DNA of 64,000 nt. Source: Nocardioides szechwanensis. GTDB taxonomy: Bacteria > Actinomycetota > Actinomycetes > Propionibacteriales > Nocardioidaceae. The translations under genes were made by a program, and so were the position numbers. A model generated the notes under the pieces. That model worked only from the letters and a program-made list of their open reading frames with translations, was not told the DNA's origin and made no database searches. Position 1 is the stretch's first letter, and each line of letters starts with the position of its first letter. Location: assembly GCF_900103935.1 (NCBI RefSeq), contig NZ_FNIC01000001.1, forward strand, positions 317,038-381,037, read 5' to 3'. Positions 50,644 through 59,415 of this stretch are shown here, piece by piece.

Positions 50644-52019
50644 TCGCGATGACGCTCGCCGAGGTGGCGACGGTCGTCGGTGGCGTGGTCCACGGCGACC
50701 CCGCGCTCACCGTGACCGGACCGGCGTACGTCGACAACCGGGTGCCGGTGCCCGACGGTCTGTTCGTGGCGGTGGTGGGGGAGCGGGTCGACGGGCACGA
50801 CTTCGCCGGCGGCGCCCACGCGGTGCTGGGGAGCCGTCCTACCGAGGCGCCCACAGTGGTCGTCGCCGACCCCGTGGCCGCTCTGGCCCGCCTGGCCCGC
50901 CACGTCGTCGACACCCTCGGCATCCCGGTCCTCGCCCTGACCGGGTCGCAGGGCAAGACCGGCACCAAGGACTACCTCGCGCACGTCCTTGCCGCCGCCG
51001 GCCCCACCGTCGCCACGACGGCCAACAACAACAACGAGATCGGGGTGCCGCTGACGGTCCTCCGCGCCGACGCCGGCACCCACTACCTGGTGGTCGAGAT
51101 GGGCGCCCGGGGGATCGGCCACATCGCCTACCTGTGCGACATCGCGCCACCCACCGTGGCCGCCGTGATCAACGTCGGCACCGCCCACATCGGCGAGTTC
51201 GGCAGCCGCGAGGCGATCGCGGCCGCCAAGGGCGAGATCGTCGAAGCGCTGCCCGAGACCGGCGTGGCCGTGCTCAACGCCGACGACGACCTCACCGCAG
51301 CCATGGCCGGGCGCACCCGCGCGCGGACCCTCACGTTCGGCGGCTCCGGCGGGTCTGGGGAGGTGAGCTGGCGGGGCGTCACGCTCGACGAGCTCGGTCG
51401 CCCCGGCTTCGAGCTGGGGTACGCCGGCGAGTGGCTGCCGGTCACGCTGACCCAGACCGGCGCCCACCAGGTCGCCAACGCTGCCGCCGCGGCCGCGATG
51501 GCCCTCGCGGTCGGCCGGCCGCTGGCGGAGGTGACCGCCTCGCTCGGCTCCGCGCAGGCGACCTCACGGTCGCGGATGGAGCTCCACACCCGCGCCGACG
51601 GGCTGCTGGTGGTCAACGACGCCTACAACGCCAACCCGGCGTCCATGCGCGCGGCTCTCGACGCCCTGCGCGCCCTCGGTACGCACCGCACCGGGCGCAC
51701 GATCGCCGTCCTCGGAGAGATGAAGGAGCTCGGCGACGGAGCCGTCGCTGCGCACCGGGAGGTGGGTGAGGCGGCCGCCGCCGCGGGCGTCGACGTGGTG
51801 GTCGTGGTCGGGCCCGCCGCCTCAGGCATCGCAGACGGCGTGCGTTCAGGCGGCGCCGGGCACTGCGAGCTGGTCGTCTCGGCGGGGCGGGACGCCGCCC
51901 TGCGGTGGGTGCGCGACAATGCCGTGGCCGATGACGTCGTACTCGTCAAGGCATCCAACGGAGCCGCCCTCGAGTGGCTCGCCCAGCAGCTCCTGGAAGG
52001 AGGGTCCACGACACCATGA
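50640..52019 (+). CDS. murF: UDP-MurNAc-tripeptide:D-Ala-D-Ala ligase MurF
   Basis: A 459-residue Mur ligase that adds D-Ala-D-Ala to the UDP-MurNAc-tripeptide. It shows the N-terminal substrate domain DNRVPVPDGLFVAVVGERVDGHDF (given by its ends), the P-loop TGSQGKTGTKD, NNNNEIGVPLTVL and the ligase motif VVNDAYNANPASM. Its ATG overlaps the murE stop and its stop overlaps the mraY start, so translation is coupled on both sides. Confidence 0.96.
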   Translation: MIAMTLAEVATVVGGVVHGDPALTVTGPAYVDNRVPVPDGLFVAVVGERVDGHDFAGGAHAVLGSRPTEAPTVVVADPVAALARLARHVVDTLGIPVLALTGSQGKTGTKDYLAHVLAAAGPTVATTANNNNEIGVPLTVLRADAGTHYLVVEMGARGIGHIAYLCDIAPPTVAAVINVGTAHIGEFGSREAIAAAKGEIVEALPETGVAVLNADDDLTAAMAGRTRARTLTFGGSGGSGEVSWRGVTLDELGRPGFELGYAGEWLPVTLTQTGAHQVANAAAAAAMALAVGRPLAEVTASLGSAQATSRSRMELHTRADGLLVVNDAYNANPASMRAALDALRALGTHRTGRTIAVLGEMKELGDGAVAAHREVGEAAAAAGVDVVVVVGPAASGIADGVRSGGAGHCELVVSAGRDAALRWVRDNAVADDVVLVKASNGAALEWLAQQLLEGGSTTP

Positions 52020-53086
52020 GAGCGATCCTCCTCGGCGGCGGCCTGGCCCTGCTCATGTCCCTGCTCGGCACCCGCGTCGCCATCACCTACTTCACCCGCT
52101 GGGGCTACGGCCAGGAGATCCGCGACGACGGCCCCACCAGCCACCACACCAAGCGGGGCACGCCCACGATGGGCGGGGTGGTGATCATCCTGTCCAGCGT
52201 CATCGCCTATTTCGCGGCCAAGCTGATCACGATGAGCCCGCCCTCGGCCTCGGCCCTGCTGCTGCTCTTCCTGTTCGTCGGCATGGCCCTGGTCGGGTTC
52301 CTCGACGACTACATCAAGATTTCGCGCCAGCGCAGTCTCGGGCTGCGCAGCAAGGCCAAGATGGCCGGGCAGACCGTGATCGCGGTGGTCTTCGGCGTGC
52401 TGTCGCTCTCGCCGTGGCTGGAGGACGGCAACGGGCGGACCCCCGCCTCGGAGAAGGTCTCGTTCCTGCGGGAGATCGAGTGGCTGGCGCTGCCGATGGT
52501 GCTGGCCATCGTGCTGATCTGGCTGATCGTGATCGGCACCAGCAACGGGGTCAACCTCACCGACGGCCTCGACGGTCTGGCCACCGGCGCGAGCGTGATG
52601 ACGTTCGGCGCCTACATGCTGGTCAACATCTGGCAGAGCAACCAGTCCTGCGAGTTCGACCCGAGCGGCCAGTGCTACAACGTCCGAGACCCGCTCGACC
52701 TCGCCGTCATCGCGGCGGCGATCACCGGCGCCTGCTTCGGCTTTCTGTGGTGGAACGCCGCGCCCGCGGCCATCTTCATGGGCGACACCGGCTCGCTCGC
52801 GCTCGGCAGCGCCCTGGCCGGCTTCGCGATCCTGACCCGCACCGAACTGCTGCTCGTGATCATCGGCGGCATGTTCGTGCTCGAGACCGCGTCGGTGATG
52901 CTGCAGGTCGGCTTCTTCAAGCTCAGCAAGGGTCGGCGGATCTTCCGGATGGCCCCGCTCCACCACCACTTCGAGATGCTGGGCTGGGAGCAGGTGACGG
53001 TGGTGATCCGGTTCTGGATCATCACCGGCCTGTTCGTCGCCACCGGTCTCGGTGTGTTCTACGCAGAATGGGTAGCCCGACTTTGA
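52016..53086 (+). CDS. mraY: Phospho-MurNAc-pentapeptide transferase MraY
   Basis: A 356-residue integral membrane enzyme (about ten helices) that makes lipid I from UDP-MurNAc-pentapeptide and undecaprenyl phosphate. The catalytic Asp pair is in FLDDYIK, followed by NLTDGLDGLATG, FMGDTGSLALG and the His triplet in PLHHHFEM. The N-terminal GTPTMGGVVI is also diagnostic. ATG at 52016 overlaps the murF stop. murD overlaps its 3' end. Confidence 0.97.
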   Translation: MRAILLGGGLALLMSLLGTRVAITYFTRWGYGQEIRDDGPTSHHTKRGTPTMGGVVIILSSVIAYFAAKLITMSPPSASALLLLFLFVGMALVGFLDDYIKISRQRSLGLRSKAKMAGQTVIAVVFGVLSLSPWLEDGNGRTPASEKVSFLREIEWLALPMVLAIVLIWLIVIGTSNGVNLTDGLDGLATGASVMTFGAYMLVNIWQSNQSCEFDPSGQCYNVRDPLDLAVIAAAITGACFGFLWWNAAPAAIFMGDTGSLALGSALAGFAILTRTELLLVIIGGMFVLETASVMLQVGFFKLSKGRRIFRMAPLHHHFEMLGWEQVTVVIRFWIITGLFVATGLGVFYAEWVARL

Positions 53087-54564
53087 CCGACCCGACTTCG
53101 CTCGGACGGCACGACTCCTGGCAGGGCGTCCGCGCGGTCGTCGCCGGCTTCGGTGTCTCCGGCTTCGCCGCCGCCGACAACCTGACTCACCTCGGCGCGA
53201 GCGTCACGGCGCTGGCCGAGGGGGCACGCAACGCCGACGAGCTCGAGAAGGCCGAGCTGCTCGAGATCCTCGGAGCCCGGGTGCTGCTCCACGAGGGCGC
53301 CACCGCCACCCTGCCCGACGACGTCGACCTGCTCGTCGTCTCACCCGGCTTCCGTCCCGACTCGCCGCTGGTCGTGCAGGCCCACGACCGCGGCGTGCCC
53401 GTGTGGGGCGAGGTGGAGCTGGCCTGGCGGCTGCGCGACCCGGCCCACGACACCCCGTGGCTGTGCGTCACGGGCACCAACGGCAAGACCACGACCGTGC
53501 AGATGCTCGACTCGATCCTGCGTGCCGCCGGGCTGCGCAGCCGCGCGGTCGGCAACGTCGGGACCCCGATCGTCGAGGCGGTCATGGACCCCGAGCCCTA
53601 CGACGTGTTCGCGGTCGAGCTGTCCAGCTTCCAGCTGCACTACACCGACTCCATGAGCCCGCAGGCCTCCGCGGTGCTCAACATCGCCGAGGATCACCTC
53701 GACTGGTACGACGGTCCGTCGGCGATGGCCGACTACACCGCCGACAAGGGCCGCATCTACGAGCGCACCCAGCTGGCGTGCGTCTACAACGTCGCCGACC
53801 CCGCGACCGAGGAGCTCGTGCGCGAGGCCGACGTCGTCGAAGGCGCGCGCGCCATCGGCTTCACGCTCGGCACGCCCTCGGTGGGGATGGTGGGTCTGGT
53901 CGAGGACGTCCTGGCCGACCGGGCGTTCCTCGAGCAGCGCGACAGCAGCGCCGCCGAGCTGTGCACGCTCGACGACCTGGCCTCGAAGGCGCCGCACTTC
54001 GTGGCCAACGCCCTGGCCGCGGCGGCCCTCGCCCGCGCCCACGGCGTCAGCCAGGCCGCGGTCCGCGACGGGCTGCGCGCCTTCCGCCCCGACGGCCACC
54101 GGATCGCGTTCGTCGCCGAGCACGACGATGTCGCCTGGGTCGACGACTCCAAGGCCACCAACCCGCACGCCGCCCGGTCCTCGCTCCAGGCCTACGAGTC
54201 GGTGGTCTGGGTCGCCGGCGGGCTGGCCAAGGGCGCCCACTTCGACGAGCTCGTCCAGGCCGTGCGCGACCGGCTCCGCGGCGTCGTGCTCATCGGCCGG
54301 GACCGGCAGGTGATCGCCGAGGCGCTTTCGCGACACGCACCAGATGTGCGGGTGATCGCTGTCGACGGCGGCGAGACTGACACGCAGGACGGTGGACAGG
54401 CCCTGATGAGGCGTGTCGTGGACGCGGCGGCCGGTCTGGCCGGAGCCGGGGACACGGTGCTCCTGGCACCGGGATGCGCCTCGATGGACCAGTTCACCAG
54501 CTATGCGGCACGAGGCGACGCCTTCGCCGCGGCAGTCCGGGACCGGCTCGACGACCTGCGGTAG
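53068..54564 (+). CDS. murD: UDP-MurNAc-L-Ala:D-Glu ligase MurD
   Basis: A 498-residue Mur ligase that adds D-Glu. The Rossmann N-terminus is VVAGFGVSGFAAADNL, the ATP site TGTNGKTTTVQML, then ELSSFQLH, NIAEDHLDWYDG and DDSKATNPHAA with the catalytic region. ATG at 53068 gives a 19-nt overlap with mraY; a TTG at 53083 that overlaps the mraY stop is the alternative. The protein is slightly longer than the typical 450 residues because of extra loops before the C-terminal domain. Confidence 0.95.
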   Translation: MGSPTLTDPTSLGRHDSWQGVRAVVAGFGVSGFAAADNLTHLGASVTALAEGARNADELEKAELLEILGARVLLHEGATATLPDDVDLLVVSPGFRPDSPLVVQAHDRGVPVWGEVELAWRLRDPAHDTPWLCVTGTNGKTTTVQMLDSILRAAGLRSRAVGNVGTPIVEAVMDPEPYDVFAVELSSFQLHYTDSMSPQASAVLNIAEDHLDWYDGPSAMADYTADKGRIYERTQLACVYNVADPATEELVREADVVEGARAIGFTLGTPSVGMVGLVEDVLADRAFLEQRDSSAAELCTLDDLASKAPHFVANALAAAALARAHGVSQAAVRDGLRAFRPDGHRIAFVAEHDDVAWVDDSKATNPHAARSSLQAYESVVWVAGGLAKGAHFDELVQAVRDRLRGVVLIGRDRQVIAEALSRHAPDVRVIAVDGGETDTQDGGQALMRRVVDAAAGLAGAGDTVLLAPGCASMDQFTSYAARGDAFAAAVRDRLDDLR

Positions 54565-54582
54565 CCACGAAGGGGGCGCGAC

Positions 54583-55824
54583 ATGACCACCGCGAACCCC
54601 GAAGGCACCCGCTCGAGACTGCGTGTCCCACGCGCTGCCCGTCTGGGCGGCTGGAGCGCCGCCGTGCGCGACGCGCTCGCGCGACCGCTGACGTCGTACT
54701 ACCTGCTCGTGGGCGCGGCCGGGCTGCTGCTCACGATCGGGCTGATCATGGTGCTCAGCTCGTCGAGCGTCTTCTCGTTCCGTGCGACCGGCGACTCGTT
54801 CACGATCGTGCGCCGCCAGCTGATGTGGGTGGTCTTGGGCGTCCCCTGCGCCTACGTCGCCAGCCGGCTGCCGCACCGCTGGATCCGCCGGCTGGCCTAC
54901 CCCGGCTTCTCGATCTCGCTGGTCCTGCTGCTGATGACCGCGTTCATGGGCGTCGAGCGCAACGGCAACACCAACTGGCTGGCGCTCGGCCCGCTGGTCA
55001 TCCAGCCCTCCGAGATCGCCAAGCTCTCCCTCGTCATCTGGGCCGCCCACATCTACGCCAACAAGGAGCGCCGTCTCGGCAGCTTCCACCAGATCGTCGT
55101 ACCCGTCGTGCCGGGCATGCTGCTGGCCACCGGCCTGGTCATCTTCGGCCGCGACCTCGGCACCGCGCTGATCCTGTTCGCGATCCTGCTCGGGATGCTC
55201 TGGGTGGTCGGCGCCCCGGCCCGTTTCTTCGTGATGTCGACCATGATCGTCGGGGTCGCCGTCTTCGCGATGGCCACCACCAACCGCGAGCGTTTCGAGC
55301 GGATCACCACCTTCATCGACCCGTTCCAGGACTTCCACGGCACCGGCTGGCAGCCCGCCCACGGCCTCTACGCGCTCTCCAGCGGAGGCACGTTCGGGCA
55401 GGGCATCGGCGCCAGCCAGCAGAAGTGGGGCGACCTGCCCGAGGCCCACACCGACTTCATCTTCGCCGTCCTCGGCGAGGAGCTCGGCCTGGTCGGCACG
55501 CTGCTCGTCGTCGCGCTCTTCCTGACCATGGCCTACGCCGCCCTGCGCGTCGCCCGCGAGACCGCCGACCCGTTCGTGCGCTACTGCTCCTTCGGCATCG
55601 TGGTGTGGCTGATCGGCCAGATGATCGTCAACGTCGGCATGGTGCTGGCCCTGCTGCCGGTCATCGGCATCCCGCTGCCGCTCGTGTCCTACGGCGGCTC
55701 GAGCCTGCTGCCGACGCTGGTCGCGGTCGGTCTGCTGGTCGGTTTCGCGCGCCGCGAGCCCGAGGCGGCGCGAGCGCTGGCGCAGCGGAAGAAGGTCCGG
55801 TCGGCCGGGCTCGCGGCACGATGA
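54583..55824 (+). CDS. ftsW: Septal peptidoglycan polymerase FtsW
   Basis: A 413-residue SEDS-family glycosyltransferase with about ten membrane helices that polymerises lipid II with FtsI. Conserved SEDS motifs are NGNTNWLALGPLVIQPSEIA, FGRDLGTA (catalytic Asp region), GTGWQPAHGLYALSSGG, AHTDFIFAVLGEELGLVG and the C-terminal LPLVSYGGSS. A basic cytoplasmic N-terminus of about 40 residues precedes the first helix. It lies 18 nt after murD, so one of the few genes in the cluster that does not overlap its neighbour. Confidence 0.95.
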   Translation: MTTANPEGTRSRLRVPRAARLGGWSAAVRDALARPLTSYYLLVGAAGLLLTIGLIMVLSSSSVFSFRATGDSFTIVRRQLMWVVLGVPCAYVASRLPHRWIRRLAYPGFSISLVLLLMTAFMGVERNGNTNWLALGPLVIQPSEIAKLSLVIWAAHIYANKERRLGSFHQIVVPVVPGMLLATGLVIFGRDLGTALILFAILLGMLWVVGAPARFFVMSTMIVGVAVFAMATTNRERFERITTFIDPFQDFHGTGWQPAHGLYALSSGGTFGQGIGASQQKWGDLPEAHTDFIFAVLGEELGLVGTLLVVALFLTMAYAALRVARETADPFVRYCSFGIVVWLIGQMIVNVGMVLALLPVIGIPLPLVSYGGSSLLPTLVAVGLLVGFARREPEAARALAQRKKVRSAGLAAR

Positions 55825-55837
55825 GATCATCTCTCTG

Positions 55838-56917
55838 ATGCGCGTCCTGCTTGCCGGTGGTGGAACCGCCGGCCACACCTCACCCCTGCTCGCGACCGCC
55901 GACGCCCTGCGCCGGCTCGACCCCGGCGTGGAGATCACGTGCCTCGGCACCGCCCGCGGCCTGGAGACCAAGGTGGTCCCGGCCGCCGGCTACCCCCTGG
56001 AGCTGATCGACCCGGTGCCCCTGCCGCGGCGCCTCAACGGCGACCTGCTCAAGGTCCCGGCCCGGCTGCGTGGTGCGGTGCGGCAGGCGGCGGCGGTCAT
56101 CGACCGGGTCCGACCGGACGTCGTGGTCGGCTACGGCGGCTACGTCTCGATGCCGGCCTACCTCGCTGCCCGGCGCCGCAAGGTGCCGGTCGTCGTCCAC
56201 GAGCAGAACGCCGTGCCCGGTCTGGCCAACAAGGCCGGCGCCCGGGTCGCGCGCCGGGTGGCGGTGAGCTTCCCCGACACCCCGTTGCCCCACGCCGAGT
56301 ACGTCGGCCTGCCGATCCGCCGGATGATCTCCCAGCTCGACCGGGCGGCCGTGCGCGCCGAGGCCCGCGCCTTCTTCGGCCTCGACCCTGACCTGCCCAC
56401 CCTGGTGGTCACCGGCGGCTCGCAGGGGGCGCGCCGGCTCAACCAGGCCGTCTCCGGTGCCTCCGGCGCGCTCGGCAGCGGCGGCATCCAGGTGCTCCAC
56501 GTCATCGGACCCAAGGGTGAGGCGACGCCGACGGCGACCGGCACCCCCTACGTCGTCGTCGACTTCGTCGACCGGATGGACCTCGCCCTGGCCGCGGCCG
56601 ACCTGATGATCTGCCGCGGCGGCGCGTCCAGCGTCACCGAGGCAGCCGCCACCGGCGTGCCCGCGATCTTCGTGCCGCTGCCGATCGGCAACGGGGAGCA
56701 GGTGCGCAACGCGCAGCCGATCGTCGACGCCGGGGGAGCACTGCTCGTCTCCGACGCGGAGCTGACCCCCGACTGGGTCGCCGACCACGTCCCGCCGCTG
56801 GTCACCGACCCGGCGCGGCTGGCGGCGATGAGCGCCGCCGCGTCCGGCCTGATCCCGCGCGACGCCGACGACCGGCTGGCCGCGATCGTGGCCGAGGTCG
56901 CGGGAGCACACCGGTGA
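55838..56917 (+). CDS. murG: UDP-GlcNAc:lipid I transferase MurG
   Basis: A 359-residue GT-B glycosyltransferase that turns lipid I into lipid II at the inner membrane face. N-terminal LLAGGGTAGHTSPLLA, the middle VVGYGGYVSMPAYLAA and HEQNAVPGLANK, and the C-terminal VTGGSQGARRLNQ and CRGGASSVTEAAATGVPAIF are family landmarks. Its TGA overlaps the GTG of murC. Confidence 0.96.
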   Translation: MRVLLAGGGTAGHTSPLLATADALRRLDPGVEITCLGTARGLETKVVPAAGYPLELIDPVPLPRRLNGDLLKVPARLRGAVRQAAAVIDRVRPDVVVGYGGYVSMPAYLAARRRKVPVVVHEQNAVPGLANKAGARVARRVAVSFPDTPLPHAEYVGLPIRRMISQLDRAAVRAEARAFFGLDPDLPTLVVTGGSQGARRLNQAVSGASGALGSGGIQVLHVIGPKGEATPTATGTPYVVVDFVDRMDLALAAADLMICRGGASSVTEAAATGVPAIFVPLPIGNGEQVRNAQPIVDAGGALLVSDAELTPDWVADHVPPLVTDPARLAAMSAAASGLIPRDADDRLAAIVAEVAGAHR

Positions 56918-58329
56918 GGGTGGCGGTCCCCGACCTCATCACACCGGCCGACGGGCTCGGCCGGGTGCACTTCGTCGGCATCGGGGGAGCGGGGCTCTCC
57001 GCCATCGCCCGGATCATGCTGGCGCGCGGCATCACGGTCAGCGGCAGCGACGCCGTCGACAGCCCCACGCTCGAGGCGCTGCGCAACGCCGGCGCCCGGG
57101 TCTCGCTCGGCCACGAGGCCGCCAACGTCGAGTCCGTCGACACCGTCGTCGTCTCCACCGCGGTCCACGACGACAACCCCGAGTACGTCGAGGCCGTGCG
57201 GCGCGGGCTCGTGGTCCTGCCCCGCTCGGCCGCGCTGGCCTCGGTCATGGCGGGCCGCCGCGTCGTTGCCGTGGCCGGCACCCACGGGAAGACAACCACG
57301 ACCTCGCTGCTCACGGTCGCCCTGCAGGCCGCCGGTGCCGACCCGACGTACGCCATCGGTGGGGATCTCGCCGAGACCGGCACCAACGCCGACGAGGGCG
57401 CCGGTGACCTCTTCGTCGCCGAGGCCGACGAGAGCGACGGCGCGTTCCTGGTCTACGAGCCCTACGCCGCCGTGGTCACCAACGTCGAGGCCGACCACCT
57501 CGACCAGTGGGGCACCGAGGAGGCCTACCGGGCCGCCTTCGACGAGTTCGCCGGCCGGGTCGACCCCGACGGATTTCTGGTCTGCATCGTCGACGACCCG
57601 GGCGCGCGTCGACTCGCCGACGTCGCCCGCGCGACCGGTCTTCGGGTCGTGCGCGTGGGGGAGGGCGACGCTGACCTGCGGGTCTCCGACCTCGCCTTCG
57701 AGGGCACCACGTCGTCCTTCACCGTCGTCGACGACGGCACCGAGCTCGGCCGGGTGACGCTGCGTATCCCAGGCCGCCACTACGTCCTCGACGCCGCCGC
57801 CGCGCTCGCGACCGGGCTCCGCCTCGGCTTCTCCTTCGACGACCTGCGCCGCGGCCTCGAGGGCTTCGGCGGCACCCGGCGCCGGATGGAGCTCAAGGGC
57901 GAGGCCGCGCAGGTGTGCGTCTACGACAGCTACGCCCACCACCCCGCCGAGATCGCCGGCGACCTCGCCGCGGCCCGGGCCGTCGCCGGCACCGGTCGCG
58001 TGGTCGTGGCCTACCAGCCGCACCTCGTCTCCCGCACCCGCCTGTTCGGGGTTGCCATGGGGGAGGCGCTCGGCGCCGCCGACGAGGTCGTGGTGCTCGA
58101 CGTCTACCTCGCCCGCGAGGAGGCCGACCCTGCGGTCACCGGCGCCCTCGTGGCCGACGCCGTGCCTCTGCCCGCGGAGCGGGTCGCGTTCGTCCCCGAC
58201 TTCGACGCCGTGCCCGCCGAGGTCGTGCGCCGCGCCCGACCGGGCGACCTGGTGGTCACCCTCGGCGCCGGCACCGTCACCCAGCTGGGCCCGCGGATCC
58301 TGGCACTGCTGGCGGACCGTGATGGCTAG
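56914..58329 (+). CDS. murC: UDP-MurNAc:L-alanine ligase MurC
   Basis: A 471-residue Mur ligase that adds L-Ala, the first stem-peptide residue. The Rossmann start is HFVGIGGAGLSAIARIML, the ATP site AGTHGKTTTTSLL, then EADESDGAFL, NVEADHLDQW and the C-terminal YDSYAHHPAEI with the substrate His. It starts at GTG 56914 (4-nt overlap with murG). The ftsQ ATG lies 8 nt inside its 3' end. Confidence 0.96.
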   Translation: MRVAVPDLITPADGLGRVHFVGIGGAGLSAIARIMLARGITVSGSDAVDSPTLEALRNAGARVSLGHEAANVESVDTVVVSTAVHDDNPEYVEAVRRGLVVLPRSAALASVMAGRRVVAVAGTHGKTTTTSLLTVALQAAGADPTYAIGGDLAETGTNADEGAGDLFVAEADESDGAFLVYEPYAAVVTNVEADHLDQWGTEEAYRAAFDEFAGRVDPDGFLVCIVDDPGARRLADVARATGLRVVRVGEGDADLRVSDLAFEGTTSSFTVVDDGTELGRVTLRIPGRHYVLDAAAALATGLRLGFSFDDLRRGLEGFGGTRRRMELKGEAAQVCVYDSYAHHPAEIAGDLAAARAVAGTGRVVVAYQPHLVSRTRLFGVAMGEALGAADEVVVLDVYLAREEADPAVTGALVADAVPLPAERVAFVPDFDAVPAEVVRRARPGDLVVTLGAGTVTQLGPRILALLADRDG

Positions 58330-59074
58330 GACTGCCCACACTCCTGAGGAGCGCGCCGCGCTCCAGACCCGGCGGCGTTTCGCCCGCCGGCAGTGGGCCC
58401 GCCGCTGGCTCGCGTGGAAGTACGTCGTGGCCGCGCTGCTGCTCGTCGTCCTGGTCGGGGGCGGCACCTACGCGGTGTTCTTCTCCGACGCCCTGGCCGC
58501 CGACGGCGTGGAGGTCACCGGCGAGCGCACCCTCACCGACGACCAGGTCCGCGAGGTCGCGCGGGTGCCGCTCGGTGACCCGCTGGCCCGGGTCGACCTC
58601 GACGCGATCCAGCGCCGGGTCGAGTCGCTGCCGGTGGTGAAGTCGGCCGAGGTGTCGCGGCAGTGGCCGCACGACGTACTCATCGAGGTCGAGGAGCGCA
58701 CCGCCGTGGCCGTCGTGGAGATCGCCGGCTCGCTGCGCGGCCTCGACGCCGAGGGCATCGTGTTCGGCACCTACCGCGAGGCCCCCGACGGGCTGCCCCG
58801 AGTGCGCACCACCGCCACCACGAGCGGCGACGCGCTACGCGAGGCCGCCCTGGTGGTGGCCGCGCTGCCGAGCGACCTGGCTGCCCGCGTCAACCACGTC
58901 GAGGTGCTGACCGTCGACCAGATCGCCCTCGAGCTCAAGGACGGCCGTCGGGTCCGGTGGGGGAGCTCGGCCCAGTCCGAGGAGAAGGCCGAGGTCCTCG
59001 AGGCCCTGCTCCTCCAGGACGCCCAGGTCTACGACGTCAGCGTGCCGGGCAACCCGACGACGTCCTCCCGCTGA
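58322..59074 (+). CDS. ftsQ: Cell division protein FtsQ
   Basis: A 250-residue bitopic divisome protein. A basic cytoplasmic tail (RRRFARRQWARRWLAWK) precedes one membrane helix (about 33-50), the POTRA domain (DGVEVTGERTLTDDQVREVA) and the FtsQ domain (LPVVKSAEVSRQWPHDVLIE then VEERTAVAVVE). ATG at 58322 overlaps murC by 8 nt. A 341-nt spacer with repeats separates it from ftsZ, the only large gap after rsmH. Confidence 0.93.
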   Translation: MARTAHTPEERAALQTRRRFARRQWARRWLAWKYVVAALLLVVLVGGGTYAVFFSDALAADGVEVTGERTLTDDQVREVARVPLGDPLARVDLDAIQRRVESLPVVKSAEVSRQWPHDVLIEVEERTAVAVVEIAGSLRGLDAEGIVFGTYREAPDGLPRVRTTATTSGDALREAALVVAALPSDLAARVNHVEVLTVDQIALELKDGRRVRWGSSAQSEEKAEVLEALLLQDAQVYDVSVPGNPTTSSR

Positions 59075-59085
59075 TCCCCGAGCGA

Positions 59086-59192
59086 CGCCGAGTCTGCGCT
59101 TGTGACTCTTGAAAAGTCGCCGAGTCGGCGCACGTGCACGACACAAGCGCCGACTCGGCGTCGTACGGCAGTGCACAAGCGCCGACTCGGGG
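59086..59192. repeat. Cluster of CACAAGCGCCGACTCGG repeats between ftsQ and ftsZ
   Basis: The unit CACAAGCGCCGACTCGG occurs at 59142-59158 and 59174-59190 on the plus strand and in inverted form (one mismatch) at 59088-59104. A fourth partial inverted copy at 59118-59131 (CGCCGAGTCGGCGC) pairs perfectly with 59147-59160, giving a 14-bp hairpin with a 15-nt loop. It could end ftsQ transcription. The unit is likely a dispersed intergenic repeat. Confidence 0.75.
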
Positions 59193-59301
59193 GGTGGGGG
59201 ACGTTCAGCGGCGCGGCCAGGATCGATCAAGTCCCGGCAAGGTACGGCGTGTCGCCGACTGGATGCCGACCTCCGTGCCTACTGTCATCACCACGACGAG
59301 G

Positions 59302-59332
59302 TTGACATAACTATAACCCTCAGCCTGAGGGT
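59302..59332 (+). promoter_or_regulatory. ftsZ upstream region with inverted repeat
   Basis: TTGACA (59302-59307) and TATAAC (59312-59317) are strong promoter-like hexamers but only 4 nt apart, so they cannot serve one promoter together. ACCCTCAG-C-CTGAGGGT (59316-59332) is a perfect 8-bp inverted repeat on top of them, followed by AGGGTT. It lies 84 nt upstream of the ftsZ start and is the best candidate for an ftsZ promoter and operator. The rest of 59193-59415 shows no ORF. Confidence 0.55.
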
Positions 59333-59415
59333 CAGGGTTCCTCACTCGTCGACTTCCCCGCAGCCGGACCCGTCCAGACCAACACTCCACAAACTTTGCG
59401 AGAGGTGAAGCCGCC

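Noticed and set aside
59302..59317. TTGACA and TATAAC as one -35/-10 promoter for ftsZ
   Set aside because: Only 4 nt separate them; a working promoter needs about 16-19 nt.
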